Shown here piece after piece: positions 32,706 to 41,992 of a stretch of DNA of 49,875 bases (positions within the stretch are counted from its first letter, which is position 1; each line of letters starts with the position of its first letter). A program made the translations under genes and the position numbers. This stretch comes from Ruminococcaceae bacterium UBA1730 (GTDB lineage Bacteria; Bacillota; Clostridia; Oscillospirales; Acutalibacteraceae). Location: positions 1-49,875 of the forward strand of contig DCII01000043.1 in the NCBI GenBank assembly GCA_002315935.1, written 5' to 3'. A model generated the notes under the pieces. That model worked only from the letters and a program-made list of their open reading frames with translations, made no database searches and had not been told where the DNA came from.

Positions 32706-34757
32706 TTATGGAATTAAAACATTTTCTTCAATAATCTGTTCAGTTTCCGAATCTCCGCTGAAATAAGCTTCAACAATATCTGCGATAACGGGAGCAACAT
32801 ATGCACCCGAGGTCAGACCTTCGCCGACTGCCGCAATTGCGATTTCAGGATTTTCATATGGTGCAAATGCAATAAGGAAGCCGTTGTTTATCTTGACGGA
32901 CTGATTGTTGAGCTTTCTGTATTCCTGCGAAGTACCTGTTTTGGCGGCAACCTTGACGGGCAGATGCTTGAAATAATTCATGCAGTATCCCGTTGTACCA
33001 ACCTCAAGCATACCTCTTTTTACTATGTCGAGAGTTTTTTCCGAAATGCCCGTTTCGCAGACAATTTCCGGCTCGTTTTCGAGGATTGTTTTTGAATAGT
33101 CTGCACTTTTGATTGACTTGATGAAGTGGGTTCTGAATCTTGTGCCGCCGTTTGCGATAGTTGCAACATAGTTGGCAAGCTGAATCGGAGTGAAAAGATT
33201 GCCCGCCTGACCGATTGCCGACTGAACCGTGAAGCCGGGCAACCATTCCTGGTTGAGCGATGCACGGTATTCGGGGCTGTCAAGCACACCTGCCGATTCG
33301 CCGAGCTCACATCCCGTTTTGGTTCCGAGACCGAGCAGAGTTCTGTATTCATTCATTTTTTCGATACCCAGCATCTGACCGACTTCATAGAAGAAGGTGT
33401 TGCAGGATTCGTCAATGGCGTTGACAACATTGACGAAGGCGGTTTCATGAGCCTGTTCGCATTTGAAATGCTGACCGAGATAAGTATATGAGCCTGAACA
33501 ATAAACCGTGAAATTCTCGTCAATTGTTCCCGCTTCGAGGGCGGCGATGGCAACCGAAGGCTTCATTGTGGAGCCTGTTGCATAGGTTGAAAGCAAAGCT
33601 CTGTTCCAGAGAGGGGATGCGGAATTCTTGTTAAGCTCCTCTGCATCCTCCGCATAAGTTGAAATATCATATGACGGATAGGTTGCACAGGCGAGAATTG
33701 CACCCGTTCTGCAATCGAGAGCAACAACCGCTCCTGCACTGTCAACCATGTTTCCGACCTTGCCGGCATAGTCCTCAAGAGCGTTCATAAGAGAATTCTG
33801 GGCAACCTTCTGAAGGTTTTTGTCTATCGTCAGCACAACCGTGTTGCCCTGCTCCGGTTCAATGGTAACCTGAGCCGTGCGGTTTCCGTTATCGTCTGTG
33901 TAAATTGTTTTTTCGCCGTTTTTGCCCTTGAGATATGATTCCATTGCAAGCTCTATTCCGCTCTTGCCGATCATATCGGTCAATCCGTAGCCCTCGGATT
34001 TCTTTTCGGCATATTCCTCTGCGTTGATTGCACCGATTCTGCCGAGAATGTGGGGAGCAAGCTTGCCGTCTTCGAATTCCCTGACGGCAACAACCTCAAC
34101 ATCAACGCCCTGATAGAAGCTATTATTTTCTTTTATGAAAGAAATAATATTTTCAGGAACATCGTCAGCAAAGGTATAGGTTGAGGTTGAATTGAAATAA
34201 ATGCGTTTCATTTCGTAGCATACGGAAGCAATTTTTCTTGCCTCCTCAGCCGAAAAGCTCTGAAGGTCATAGCTGTCAATGAGTGCATCAAAGCAGTTCT
34301 GTGCCGTTGCATATTCGTTGAGATTGAGCATTTCCTTGCTCTTCATCTCTTTAATCTGCGTGTCGCAGTCTTCTCTGAACTGAATATTTCCCTTGGAATC
34401 AAAATCGAGGGGAAGGTCATCATTCCATTCAAGCCCGTTCTTTTCAAAAAGACGGATGAGATTTATTATGATTTCATTCCGCCTTTCCTGCTCCGAGCCG
34501 GAGGGGAAGAATGCACCGTCAAAGATAACTGAATATCCGGGAGCATTGTAGACGAGCTTTTCTCCGTTGCAGTCAACTATTTCTCCTCTTGCGGCTGAAA
34601 TAGTTGCCGTTTTTTCGGAAACGGAGGAGCTTGCCGTTTCATATTCCTGCCCTCTGATTATCTGCAATCTTACCAGATCGAGAGCGAGAAAAACAAAGAA
34701 AAACAGAGTTACGCAGACTGCCGCAATCCGTCTGCCGGGGCTAACTTTTTTACGCAT
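32706..34757 (-). CDS. mrdA: Penicillin-binding protein 2, elongation transpeptidase
   Basis: Cross-links peptidoglycan during cell elongation. The 683-residue protein has one N-terminal membrane segment (about 12-30), the class B dimerisation domain, and the transpeptidase domain with SxxK in TGSTMKPS, SxN in DESCNTF and KTG in AAKTGTSQE. AAGGAG precedes the ATG. It follows mreD in the classical mreBCD-mrdA order and would work with the RodA glycosyltransferase, which is not in the window. A repeat-derived hairpin lies in the 76 bases between mreD and this gene. Confidence 0.95.
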   Translation of the reverse strand: MRKKVSPGRRIAAVCVTLFFFVFLALDLVRLQIIRGQEYETASSSVSEKTATISAARGEIVDCNGEKLVYNAPGYSVIFDGAFFPSGSEQERRNEIIINLIRLFEKNGLEWNDDLPLDFDSKGNIQFREDCDTQIKEMKSKEMLNLNEYATAQNCFDALIDSYDLQSFSAEEARKIASVCYEMKRIYFNSTSTYTFADDVPENIISFIKENNSFYQGVDVEVVAVREFEDGKLAPHILGRIGAINAEEYAEKKSEGYGLTDMIGKSGIELAMESYLKGKNGEKTIYTDDNGNRTAQVTIEPEQGNTVVLTIDKNLQKVAQNSLMNALEDYAGKVGNMVDSAGAVVALDCRTGAILACATYPSYDISTYAEDAEELNKNSASPLWNRALLSTYATGSTMKPSVAIAALEAGTIDENFTVYCSGSYTYLGQHFKCEQAHETAFVNVVNAIDESCNTFFYEVGQMLGIEKMNEYRTLLGLGTKTGCELGESAGVLDSPEYRASLNQEWLPGFTVQSAIGQAGNLFTPIQLANYVATIANGGTRFRTHFIKSIKSADYSKTILENEPEIVCETGISEKTLDIVKRGMLEVGTTGYCMNYFKHLPVKVAAKTGTSQEYRKLNNQSVKINNGFLIAFAPYENPEIAIAAVGEGLTSGAYVAPVIADIVEAYFSGDSETEQIIEENVLIP

Positions 34758-34788
34758 ATCTGCACTCCTTTCTTTATGCGATATTGAC

Positions 34789-34838
34789 TTAATGAACTCA
34801 AAAATTTTGCTTGCCGATTTAATCAGCGCTTCCTTAAT
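34789..34838. repeat. Repeat derivative (MITE-like family) between mreD and mrdA
   Basis: TTTTGCTTGCCGATTTAATCAGCGCTTCCTTAA matches the short derivative at 23380-23434 with few differences; the left half (TTAATGAACTCA) is a decayed partner arm. The right end provides or overlaps the TAA stop of mreD. Inside the operon transcript it could form a hairpin and alter expression of mrdA relative to mreD. Confidence 0.65.
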
Positions 34839-35352
34839 TCTCTAAAGAAAAATTCTTTTCAATCGCCCTGACAATTATGAAAAGCACCGGAGCAAAAATA
34901 ACGGTATATCCGACCATCGGCAGATAGTAACGGGCGAGCATTCTGAAGGGGCTGTCCATATCTGCAACAAAATAGTGAATGAGCCAATATCCGATTGAAT
35001 ATAACGCAACCGCAACGATTGAAAGCAGAGAAGCAGTAATAATATTGTTTCTCATGATTGTGTTTATCAGCGTTCCGCAGGCAAAGCCGATGCAGAGCAG
35101 AAACAGAGCGTTGAAGTCTCCTCCCTGCGAAAAAATATCCCATAATGCACCTGCAAACAGACCGAAAAACATTCCGGCAATGTCTCTTTCAAACATCGAA
35201 ATGCACACAACTGTGGGGATAAGAAGCAAGGCTCTTATTCCGAAAAGCTGAGGGAAGAAGCCGTCTGTGTTCTGGAGAACAGACAGCAACAGAATGAGAA
35301 ATGCAAGGCATATTCTGCGGATTATGATTTTTTTGTTTATGAGTGAAAGCAT
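34834..35352 (-). CDS. mreD: Rod shape-determining protein MreD
   Basis: Integral membrane partner of MreC in the elongasome. The 172-residue protein has five to six hydrophobic segments (for example ICLAFLILLLSVLQN, GMFFGLFAGALWDIFSQGG, YLPMVGYTVIFAPVLFIIV). GLFAGALWDIFS is characteristic of MreD. I start at MLSLINKK because the longer frame overlaps mreC by 44 bases. Length is typical. The stop codon is in contact with the repeat at 34789-34838. Confidence 0.9.
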   Translation of the reverse strand: MLSLINKKIIIRRICLAFLILLLSVLQNTDGFFPQLFGIRALLLIPTVVCISMFERDIAGMFFGLFAGALWDIFSQGGDFNALFLLCIGFACGTLINTIMRNNIITASLLSIVAVALYSIGYWLIHYFVADMDSPFRMLARYYLPMVGYTVIFAPVLFIIVRAIEKNFSLEN

Positions 35353-35356
35353 ATGT

Positions 35357-36202
35357 TTATTTTGAATTTCTTCCGTTGAAGTCTGTGATGATAAAAACAT
35401 CTGTTATCTGCGAAAAATCAACGCCGGGTTTGATTATTGCACTTGCCGAAATATCAACCGTTCCGTCTGCAACATCAATAACATTGCCGATTATGAGGTC
35501 TCTCGGATATATTCCGCCCACTCCCGAAGTGCAGACAATTCCGCCTACAGTTACTGCGGTTGTTGCCGCAAGACCGGGCATATGGCAGTAGCCGTCTTCC
35601 GCAAGGGCAACTGTTGTTGTGACGAAGCCGAGGTCTCTTGTTCGAACCTCGTATGCACTGACATTGATGTTAGGATTCATGATTGTGTTGACCGTGCACT
35701 GGGTTTCGGTTGCCGATGCAACAACGCCGACAAGATATTTGCCGTAAATAACGGGGTCATTAACTTTTATTCCCGAAAGAGTGCCCTTGTTGAGAGTGAA
35801 GCTTTCGAAGCGGTCTGCGGCATCTCTGCCGATAATTGCCGCTTCGGCGAATTCATAATCCTCATGCTCTTCCTTCAGCTCAAGGAATTCCTGATAGAAA
35901 ATATTCTTATGCTTTGCCTGCTCATAATCAACAAGCTGTTCCTTGAGAGAATCTATTTCCTCCTTAAGCTTTGCGTTTTCTGACGCAAGAGCGGAAGAGG
36001 ATTTGAAAGAAACAGGGAGCTTCGAAAAATATGATGCAGCTGCGGTTGCGGCTCTTGATGCCGGTGAAAAAACAACGGCGGTTACTCTGTTTAAAAGGGA
36101 CACGCCGCCTCTTGAGGCAACGGCGATAACCGAGCCTGCAAGCAGAGCGGCAAAGGCAATTGCAAATATTCTGAATGCCGTGCTTTTAAGAAAGCGGATC
36201 AT
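35357..36202 (-). CDS. mreC: Rod shape-determining protein MreC
   Basis: Periplasmic/extracytoplasmic scaffold linking MreB to the cell-wall synthases. The 281-residue protein has an N-terminal membrane segment (about 9-28), a coiled coil (about 70-115, SENAKLKEEIDSLKEQLVDYEQ split across it) and two beta domains with VIGRDAADRFESFTLNKG-like sequence and GIVCTSGVGGIYPRDLIIG. AAGGAG precedes the ATG. Gene order mreB-mreC-mreD is conserved. Confidence 0.94.
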   Translation of the reverse strand: MIRFLKSTAFRIFAIAFAALLAGSVIAVASRGGVSLLNRVTAVVFSPASRAATAAASYFSKLPVSFKSSSALASENAKLKEEIDSLKEQLVDYEQAKHKNIFYQEFLELKEEHEDYEFAEAAIIGRDAADRFESFTLNKGTLSGIKVNDPVIYGKYLVGVVASATETQCTVNTIMNPNINVSAYEVRTRDLGFVTTTVALAEDGYCHMPGLAATTAVTVGGIVCTSGVGGIYPRDLIIGNVIDVADGTVDISASAIIKPGVDFSQITDVFIITDFNGRNSK

Positions 36203-36219
36203 TGCGGTTTCTCCTTGAA

Positions 36220-37236
36220 TCAGATATATTTCTTGTTATTGATAACATTGAGATTCTCGCTCTCAAGGCATTTGCCCGTGCCGTCAACAACGCAGTCAAG
36301 AGGAGAATCGGCAACATGAACGGGTATCTTTGTTTCTGCCTGAATGAGCTTGTCAAGTCCTCGGAGCATTGCTCCACCACCCGTGAGAGTTATGCCGTGG
36401 TCAATGATGTCTGCGGCAAGCTCTGGAGGAGTTTTTTCAAGAGTGGATTTAACGGCGTCAACGATAACGGCAACGGTGTCCGCCATTGCTTCACGGATTT
36501 CCTCCGATGTAACATCAACATTCTTCGGCAGACCGTCCATGAGATTTCTGCCCTTGATATTCATAACTCCCTCGCCCTGATAGGGATAAGCCGAACCGAT
36601 TTTCACCTTTATGTCTTCGGCAGTTCTTTCACCTATAAGCAGGTTGTACTTCTTTTTGATATAGTTGATGATTGATTCATCGAAATTGTCGCCCGCAACC
36701 CTGATTGAATTTGCGGTAACAACGCCGCCGAGAGAGATAACGGCAACCTCCGAGGTTCCGCCGCCAATGTCAACAACCATGCTTCCTGTTGCTTCGCTGA
36801 CAGGAAGACCTGCACCGATTGCGGCCGCCATCGGTTCTTCAATAAGGCTGATATAGTTTGCACCGGCACTCTTTGCGGCGTCATGAACTGCCTTTTCTTC
36901 AACCTCCGTAACGCCCGAGGGAATGCAGATAAGCACTCTTATGCGTGAAAAAGGTCTACGCTTGGTTGTACGCTTTATGAAGGCTTCAATCATTTCCGCT
37001 GTTATTTCAAAATCGGCAATAACGCCGTCCTTAAGCGGTCTGACGGCGACTATTGAGCCGGGGGTTCTGCCTATCATTTCCTTGGCTTCCGAGCCGACTG
37101 CAACAACTCTCGGAGGATTGCTTTTCTGGTCAACTGCAACAACCGAAGGCTCACGGATAACAATGCCCTTGCCCTTGACGAAAACGAGGGTGTTTGCAGT
37201 GCCGAGGTCTATTCCTATGTCTTGTGTGAATAACAT
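36220..37236 (-). CDS. mreB: Rod shape-determining actin homologue MreB
   Basis: Actin-like filament protein guiding cell elongation. The 338-residue protein begins MLFTQDIGIDLGTANTLVF (phosphate-1 motif), with PSGVTEVEEKAV, VDIGGGTSEVAVISLGG (phosphate-2) and a late LTGGGAMLRGLD (adenosine motif). The start is fixed by GGAGG eight bases before the ATG; a 16-residue upstream extension overlaps the lipoprotein stop region and is rejected. Length is normal. Confidence 0.96.
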   Translation of the reverse strand: MLFTQDIGIDLGTANTLVFVKGKGIVIREPSVVAVDQKSNPPRVVAVGSEAKEMIGRTPGSIVAVRPLKDGVIADFEITAEMIEAFIKRTTKRRPFSRIRVLICIPSGVTEVEEKAVHDAAKSAGANYISLIEEPMAAAIGAGLPVSEATGSMVVDIGGGTSEVAVISLGGVVTANSIRVAGDNFDESIINYIKKKYNLLIGERTAEDIKVKIGSAYPYQGEGVMNIKGRNLMDGLPKNVDVTSEEIREAMADTVAVIVDAVKSTLEKTPPELAADIIDHGITLTGGGAMLRGLDKLIQAETKIPVHVADSPLDCVVDGTGKCLESENLNVINNKKYI

Positions 37237-37252
37237 CTGCTTTTCCTCCGGA

Positions 37253-37936
37253 TTACTTATACTGAATTGTGCCGAGAATTGCACCGATGTCTTCTATATC
37301 ATCGGTTATGTCTCTTGAACCTGTAATCATACAGCTGAAGGCGTTGTCTTCATGCTCAAAGAAGATGAAGCCGAGATATGAGCCTTCGCCGGATTCTTCA
37401 TTAACAACATATCTTGCGGTGAAGGGATATTCTTCACCTGCAATGTTGACTGATGAATTGACCTTCTTGCAGTCGGGGAAGTTGCTGTCAACCGTGTTAA
37501 GAATGGGATTTTCCTCACGGAGCTGAGAAGCTGACAAACCGGGCTTTGCGGAAATTGAAATCTTGTCGCCCTTGTCATTGTCAAACTTGAGGTCAACAAA
37601 GGATGTGACATTATATTTCCATTTATCGGGAATTTTGATTGAATAATACTGGGTTTCAACCGTGTCGCCGACAACAACAACGTGATTGAGAGTGATTGAT
37701 TCGGTTGCGAATTCTCCGTTTTCATCCTTGACATTCTTGCCGTCTGCATCCGTTACGAGAACAATGAGGTTTCCGTCTTCGTCTCTCTGTGCTCCGCCGT
37801 CTGCATTGGTCACAACTGCAACCGGATTGTTGCCGAAATCGGTAACAACCTCGCCGCCCTCAGTTTTAGTGCCGCAGGCCGCAAGGCAGATGGTTATTAC
37901 TGCAAGACAGATTATGATAGCTATTGATTTTTTCAT
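37253..37936 (-). CDS. Lipoprotein of unknown function in the mre operon
   Basis: The 227-residue protein has a lipoprotein signal with ICLAACGT (lipid cysteine near residue 19). A low-complexity stretch with repeated DADG/DEDG-type units (about 30-80) follows, then a beta-rich domain (about 85-227, with YYSIKIPDKWKYNVTS and GYLGFIFFEHED-like sequence). The globular part resembles PsbP/Mog1-like lipoproteins in style, but I do not recognise a family. It sits 16 bases upstream of mreB, suggesting a link to envelope growth; this is inference from position only. Confidence 0.75.
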   Translation of the reverse strand: MKKSIAIIICLAVITICLAACGTKTEGGEVVTDFGNNPVAVVTNADGGAQRDEDGNLIVLVTDADGKNVKDENGEFATESITLNHVVVVGDTVETQYYSIKIPDKWKYNVTSFVDLKFDNDKGDKISISAKPGLSASQLREENPILNTVDSNFPDCKKVNSSVNIAGEEYPFTARYVVNEESGEGSYLGFIFFEHEDNAFSCMITGSRDITDDIEDIGAILGTIQYK

Positions 37937-37959
37937 GTTGATTTTCCTTTCTCGGAGCA

Positions 37960-39555
37960 TCAGCCGTTGAGGGCTTTGAATGATTCCTTGTTAGTTTTGT
38001 AGAGATTTTTATAGACTTCATAGTTGCGGTCATAAACCGCTTTGTTTGCCGTGTTTGGTCTGAATGTTTTCTTTGCAGGAATAAGCTTCTTAGCTTCGGA
38101 AATATCATTTATCATTCCGAGACCGACTGCCATAACAACAGCCGCTCCGACTGCACCGACATTCTGAGGACTGTCAACCGTTTCAACGGTTCTGCCCGTA
38201 ACATCGGCAAGAATCTGGCAGGTTACATCCGAAAGAGCACCGCCGCCGACAAATCTGACCGTTTCCGAGGTCTTGATTTTCTTATCCTGCGTTTCAATGA
38301 ACCAACGCATATGCATACATACGCCTTCGATAACCGAACGGATAAGCTCTGTTTTGCCCGTTTCAAGGCTCATGTTGAAGAACATTCCTCTTGCATTGGG
38401 ATCCTCAAACGGGCATCTGTTTCCGTGAAGCCACGGAGTGAAAATAACTCCACCGCTTCCTGCGGGAATTTCGTTGATGACCTTTGAAAGATAATCATAA
38501 AGGCTTGTGTAAACGCTTTCGGGGGATTCGGCAACGTGTTTCTTCTCAAGATAAATGCCGATTTCATCAAGAGCAAGATGGTCCTTGACCCATTCAAGGC
38601 ATTTGCCTGCCGTTTCAAGCTCTGCAAAATAGTTGAAACGGTTTTTCTGTGCACCCGTGATAGCGGCTATCATGGCAGAAGCATCAACAACGCTCTTGTC
38701 AACAACGGTTGAAACCCAACCGGAGGTGCCGTTATAGATGTGCGTTTCGCCGAGACCTACACTGCCTGCACCGACGCCTATGAGCGAAGCATCGCCGCCG
38801 CCGCCGAAGACTGCTGTTCCTTCCCTGAGACCAAGCTCCTTTGCTGCCTTTGCCGTCAGTCCGCCGACATTGGCATCGCAGTCAACTATTTCCGCAAGGT
38901 GATCGGGATTGACATTGAGGAGCTTGCAGACTGTCGGACTCCAGCATTCGTGACCCTTGCGTATATCGTAAAGAAGAGTTCCGAAGGCGGAGTCTCTTGT
39001 CATGACGAATCTGCCGGTCATGCGGCTGATAATATATTCTTTGACATCAAGCCATTTATATACTTTTCTGAAGTTTTCCGGTTCGTTTTCTCTGACCCAC
39101 TGATATTTCCACACGGGGTCCTTGACGCTTGCCGAAACTGCACCGGTAATTATGAGAGAGGGAATAAGCTTTGCTATGTTTGCACCGGCAATCTGAATTC
39201 CGTTTGCCATGCCTTCCTTGAGCTGTTTTTTGGAACGCTGGTCCATATAGCTGAAGGCTCTGTGAACGGGCTTGCCTTCCTTATCAACAAGAACAAGTCC
39301 CTGCATCTGCGAGCAGAATGAAACGCCTTCAATCTGTTCGGGCTTTATATCGCATTTGCCGAAAACGGTTTTTGTTGTTGAGCATATTGCACTCCACCAT
39401 TCGTCAGGCTCCTGCTCTGCACCGCCGTCGGGAAGAATATAGAGATTATAGCCTTCCATTGCCGCACTGATAAGAGTGATTTTATCGCTGATTTCAAAAA
39501 GACAGGTTTTGACTCCGGTTGTGCCAATATCGTAGGAAATAACATATTTGCTCAT
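37960..39555 (-). CDS. xylB: FGGY-family carbohydrate kinase (xylulokinase-like)
   Basis: Phosphorylates a pentulose or related sugar. The 531-residue protein begins MSKYVISYDIGTTGVKTC (phosphate-binding loop), has GVSFCSQMQGLVLVDKEGKP, GGGDASLIGVGAG and the C-terminal RFVGGGALSDVTCQILADVTG, the FGGY kinase signatures. Slightly longer than typical xylulokinase (about 490-510). CAGGAGG precedes the ATG by eight bases. It is the first gene of a run that continues 23 bases later into the lipoprotein and mreBCD. Substrate is not proven; xylulose is the best guess. Confidence 0.8.
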   Translation of the reverse strand: MSKYVISYDIGTTGVKTCLFEISDKITLISAAMEGYNLYILPDGGAEQEPDEWWSAICSTTKTVFGKCDIKPEQIEGVSFCSQMQGLVLVDKEGKPVHRAFSYMDQRSKKQLKEGMANGIQIAGANIAKLIPSLIITGAVSASVKDPVWKYQWVRENEPENFRKVYKWLDVKEYIISRMTGRFVMTRDSAFGTLLYDIRKGHECWSPTVCKLLNVNPDHLAEIVDCDANVGGLTAKAAKELGLREGTAVFGGGGDASLIGVGAGSVGLGETHIYNGTSGWVSTVVDKSVVDASAMIAAITGAQKNRFNYFAELETAGKCLEWVKDHLALDEIGIYLEKKHVAESPESVYTSLYDYLSKVINEIPAGSGGVIFTPWLHGNRCPFEDPNARGMFFNMSLETGKTELIRSVIEGVCMHMRWFIETQDKKIKTSETVRFVGGGALSDVTCQILADVTGRTVETVDSPQNVGAVGAAVVMAVGLGMINDISEAKKLIPAKKTFRPNTANKAVYDRNYEVYKNLYKTNKESFKALNG

Positions 39556-39693
39556 AGATTTTTCCTCCTGCATTATATGATGTGATTGTAAACTGTCTGT
39601 TAAACAGAAGTAATATTTTCGAAAAACCTGCTTCCGTTAACCCGTTTCTTTTCCGTCATACGGGCAGATATTCCTATACTACCCTATCTTTAT

Positions 39694-39722
39694 ATTATAT
39701 ATTCTTTAAAACGGAATTACAA
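39694..39722 (-). promoter_or_regulatory. Promoter upstream of the xylB-mre run
   Basis: On the minus strand TTGTAA (722-717 of 39,000) and a perfect TATAAT (39699-39694) are 17 bases apart. The leader to the xylB start is about 130 nt and contains a short palindrome CTGTT-A-AACAG (39595-39606 region) that might be an operator. Confidence 0.6.
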
Positions 39723-39746
39723 GATGTTTTTGTAATTTTTGCAGAC

Positions 39747-39784
39747 AAAAAAACCGCCGAAACGCAGATTTGCTTCAGCGGTTA
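39747..39784 (-). terminator. Rho-independent terminator of the GH95-like gene
   Basis: On the minus strand ACCGCTGAAGC pairs with GCGTTTCGGCGGT (imperfect near the loop) and is followed by TTTTTTT, directly after the gene ending at 39789. Confidence 0.9.
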
Positions 39785-39788
39785 TGTA

Positions 39789-41888
39789 TTATTCGGCTGT
39801 GAAGATTATTTCTTCGCCCGCATTGAGGTCAAAAACATAATGCGTGCCATCAAAAATATATTTTCTGTTGCACTTCGGTTCATTGCGGAATTTGACCTTC
39901 AATCTGATGCTTCTGCTCTTTTTTGCTTTCACGGAAGCATAAACAGTTTCCCCGTTTTCTCTTGTTGCACTCACCTCACAGGCACTTTCCGAAAGCAGAT
40001 TTTCGTAACGGATATTCTGCCATTCGTCAGGAGCCGCATCAAAAATTCTGATTTCATTTTTATGCGAATACATAATCATGTCAAGAACGCTTCTTGCGGC
40101 GGCAGGCGGAGTTTCAAGCACGGGATTCATGTCCTCGTTATACATTGTGTTCGGGCAGATAAAGCCGTTGAAAAGAAAGCGGATATGCTCAAGAGCCTTG
40201 TTGCCCTCGCCGAGCAGAGCGAGCATGGAGGCAACGCCCGTCTGCGAATAGCCGAGAAGAGCCTCGGGCATACTGTGCCAATGCTCAATGCTCTTTGTTA
40301 TCATGCTTCTGCCTTCCTCGGAGCAATCATCAATCAGGTGAAGCGGATAAATCATGAGCAGATGAGAATAATGCCTGTGCGACATGGCAAGGGGCGAATC
40401 CCTGCCGATTAAAAATCCCTGTTTTTCATCATAGGGGAACGGAGCAAGATTATCCGAATATTCTCGTAAAGAAGCAACTTCTTCATCATTGATGCCGTAT
40501 TTTTCATCAAGCTCAAGGAGAGCTTTCATTGCCCAGCAGAGCAGTGACATGGTGTAGTTGCAGTCCTGATGAATTCCGGGATATTCGGGTGAGGTAGTCG
40601 GAGGAAGATGATATTTTCCGTCCTCCTCTTTAACGAGGTAATTGACTATATAAGAGACGGAATTCTTAAGATTATCAAAGAATTCGCCACAAAGAGCATC
40701 ATCATCCGCATCGGATGAAAAATGAACATAGCAGTTGTGAAGTGCCCACAGAATATTCCCCAGCTCAAGCTCGATTTCTTTGCTGTCAACGCCGGGAATT
40801 CCACAGGGATTGAGGAAGGATTCGGTGGTGTTTCTGCCGACGGTTATGTATTTTCCGTTGCGGTATTTTTCGGGCACATTGCTTCTCAGCTCTTCGATGT
40901 GACTTCTTATCGCATCGGGCAGAGAAGCCGCAATTTCAAGATGATTTGCAGGGTAGAGAAGCGAATAATGAAGCTCAATATTGAGGTTCCACCATGCGGC
41001 GGGCCATGCCGTGAAGTTGTCGAGCCACGGACCTGCTGTGTCAAAAATTCTCTTGCCCGCTCTTGTTGCCGAGGCACACTTATAGAGCTGAATCCACCAG
41101 AATTTATCAACCTCTTCATCGTCAATTTCAAGAAAACTTTTAGTGTAGAAATTATGCCAGAATTCATCGTGAGCTTCTCTGACGGAAGAAAGATTTTCAA
41201 AGATTTCATCGGCTTTTCCGAAGTCGGGTCCGGCGTTGTTCCCGATAACGCAAATAAGCGTTTTTTTGTTTTCCGAAACAAAATTTTTATATGTTACCGA
41301 ATAATTTCCGCTTGTGAATTTCGGCTGAATAAATGCGGTTGCACCGTTTTCTTCCCTGATATACGGCTCTTTCGGAGCGACATAGTGCAGACTGCTTCTT
41401 GCAGTTTCTCCCTGAGCCTTCATCATTTTTTGCCTCGGGCTTGAAGCATCGGAAGGGGAAAATTCCGGAGAGAGCGAAATGCCGTTTTCCTTCCATGAAA
41501 AAACAACAGCCTCTTCGTTTTCAACGGTATAGGCGGTGAATTCTGCGGACGAATTCCCCTTGAAAATTCTGCCCGTGATGATGCCGTCATAGAGCGAAAC
41601 TCTCATTTCGCTTCCGAAATCCTTTTCTGAAACGGCAAACGAAAAGCCGCCGAGAGAAAGTCTCGGAGAAAGGAAAAGATTTTCCCTCTCTTTATATGTC
41701 ATTTCCTCTGTCGGCAGACGATTGTCATAAATATCCGTGTTGCCGAGGTTCATGTAGAGTGTATCGTCTTTGTAATAAAAAACAATTCCCGTTGAACCAT
41801 TACCTGCAAACGGACCTTCAAAGATATTTTTCGGTCGTCCGCTGAAGTGCATATCTCTTTTTGCAAGAAAGCTTCTGTAATCAATCAT
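39789..41888 (-). CDS. Glycoside hydrolase of the GH95 type (alpha-fucosidase/galactosidase-like)
   Basis: The 699-residue protein has an N-terminal beta-sandwich (about 1-240, with AGNGSTGIVFYYKDDTLYMNLG) and an (alpha/alpha)6 barrel (about 260-600). GH95-like marks include WNLNIELHYSLLYPANHLE, PTTSPEYPG with a candidate catalytic glutamate, and MSHRHYSHLLMIYPLHLI, the counterpart of the HRHxSHL..YPG motif. A C-terminal beta domain ends the protein. No signal peptide, so the enzyme is likely cytoplasmic and acts on imported oligosaccharides. The start has GAGGTGG eight bases upstream. It is divergent from the GH38/57-like gene and shares the promoter region. Confidence 0.75.
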   Translation of the reverse strand: MIDYRSFLAKRDMHFSGRPKNIFEGPFAGNGSTGIVFYYKDDTLYMNLGNTDIYDNRLPTEEMTYKERENLFLSPRLSLGGFSFAVSEKDFGSEMRVSLYDGIITGRIFKGNSSAEFTAYTVENEEAVVFSWKENGISLSPEFSPSDASSPRQKMMKAQGETARSSLHYVAPKEPYIREENGATAFIQPKFTSGNYSVTYKNFVSENKKTLICVIGNNAGPDFGKADEIFENLSSVREAHDEFWHNFYTKSFLEIDDEEVDKFWWIQLYKCASATRAGKRIFDTAGPWLDNFTAWPAAWWNLNIELHYSLLYPANHLEIAASLPDAIRSHIEELRSNVPEKYRNGKYITVGRNTTESFLNPCGIPGVDSKEIELELGNILWALHNCYVHFSSDADDDALCGEFFDNLKNSVSYIVNYLVKEEDGKYHLPPTTSPEYPGIHQDCNYTMSLLCWAMKALLELDEKYGINDEEVASLREYSDNLAPFPYDEKQGFLIGRDSPLAMSHRHYSHLLMIYPLHLIDDCSEEGRSMITKSIEHWHSMPEALLGYSQTGVASMLALLGEGNKALEHIRFLFNGFICPNTMYNEDMNPVLETPPAAARSVLDMIMYSHKNEIRIFDAAPDEWQNIRYENLLSESACEVSATRENGETVYASVKAKKSRSIRLKVKFRNEPKCNRKYIFDGTHYVFDLNAGEEIIFTAE

Positions 41889-41937
41889 TTTTTAACCACC
41901 TCTGTGTCGGAATAATGATAACATATACTCTCCCCTG

Positions 41938-41965
41938 TTGACAAGTATAAAATCTTTGATATAAT
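41938..41965 (+). promoter_or_regulatory. Consensus promoter of the GH38/57-like gene, overlapping a divergent -35
   Basis: TTGACA (41938-41943) and TATAAT (41960-41965) are both perfect, 16 bases apart. The same bases read on the minus strand give TTGTCA, a possible -35 for the GH95-like gene, so the divergent promoters probably overlap. Confidence 0.8.
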
Positions 41966-41992
41966 TTCTTTATCAACTTCTGGAGGGAAAAT

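Noticed and set aside
39570..39580. TATAAT directly before the xylB ribosome binding site as -10 box
   Set aside because: It would place the transcription start within the ribosome binding site; the promoter at 39694-39722 is better.
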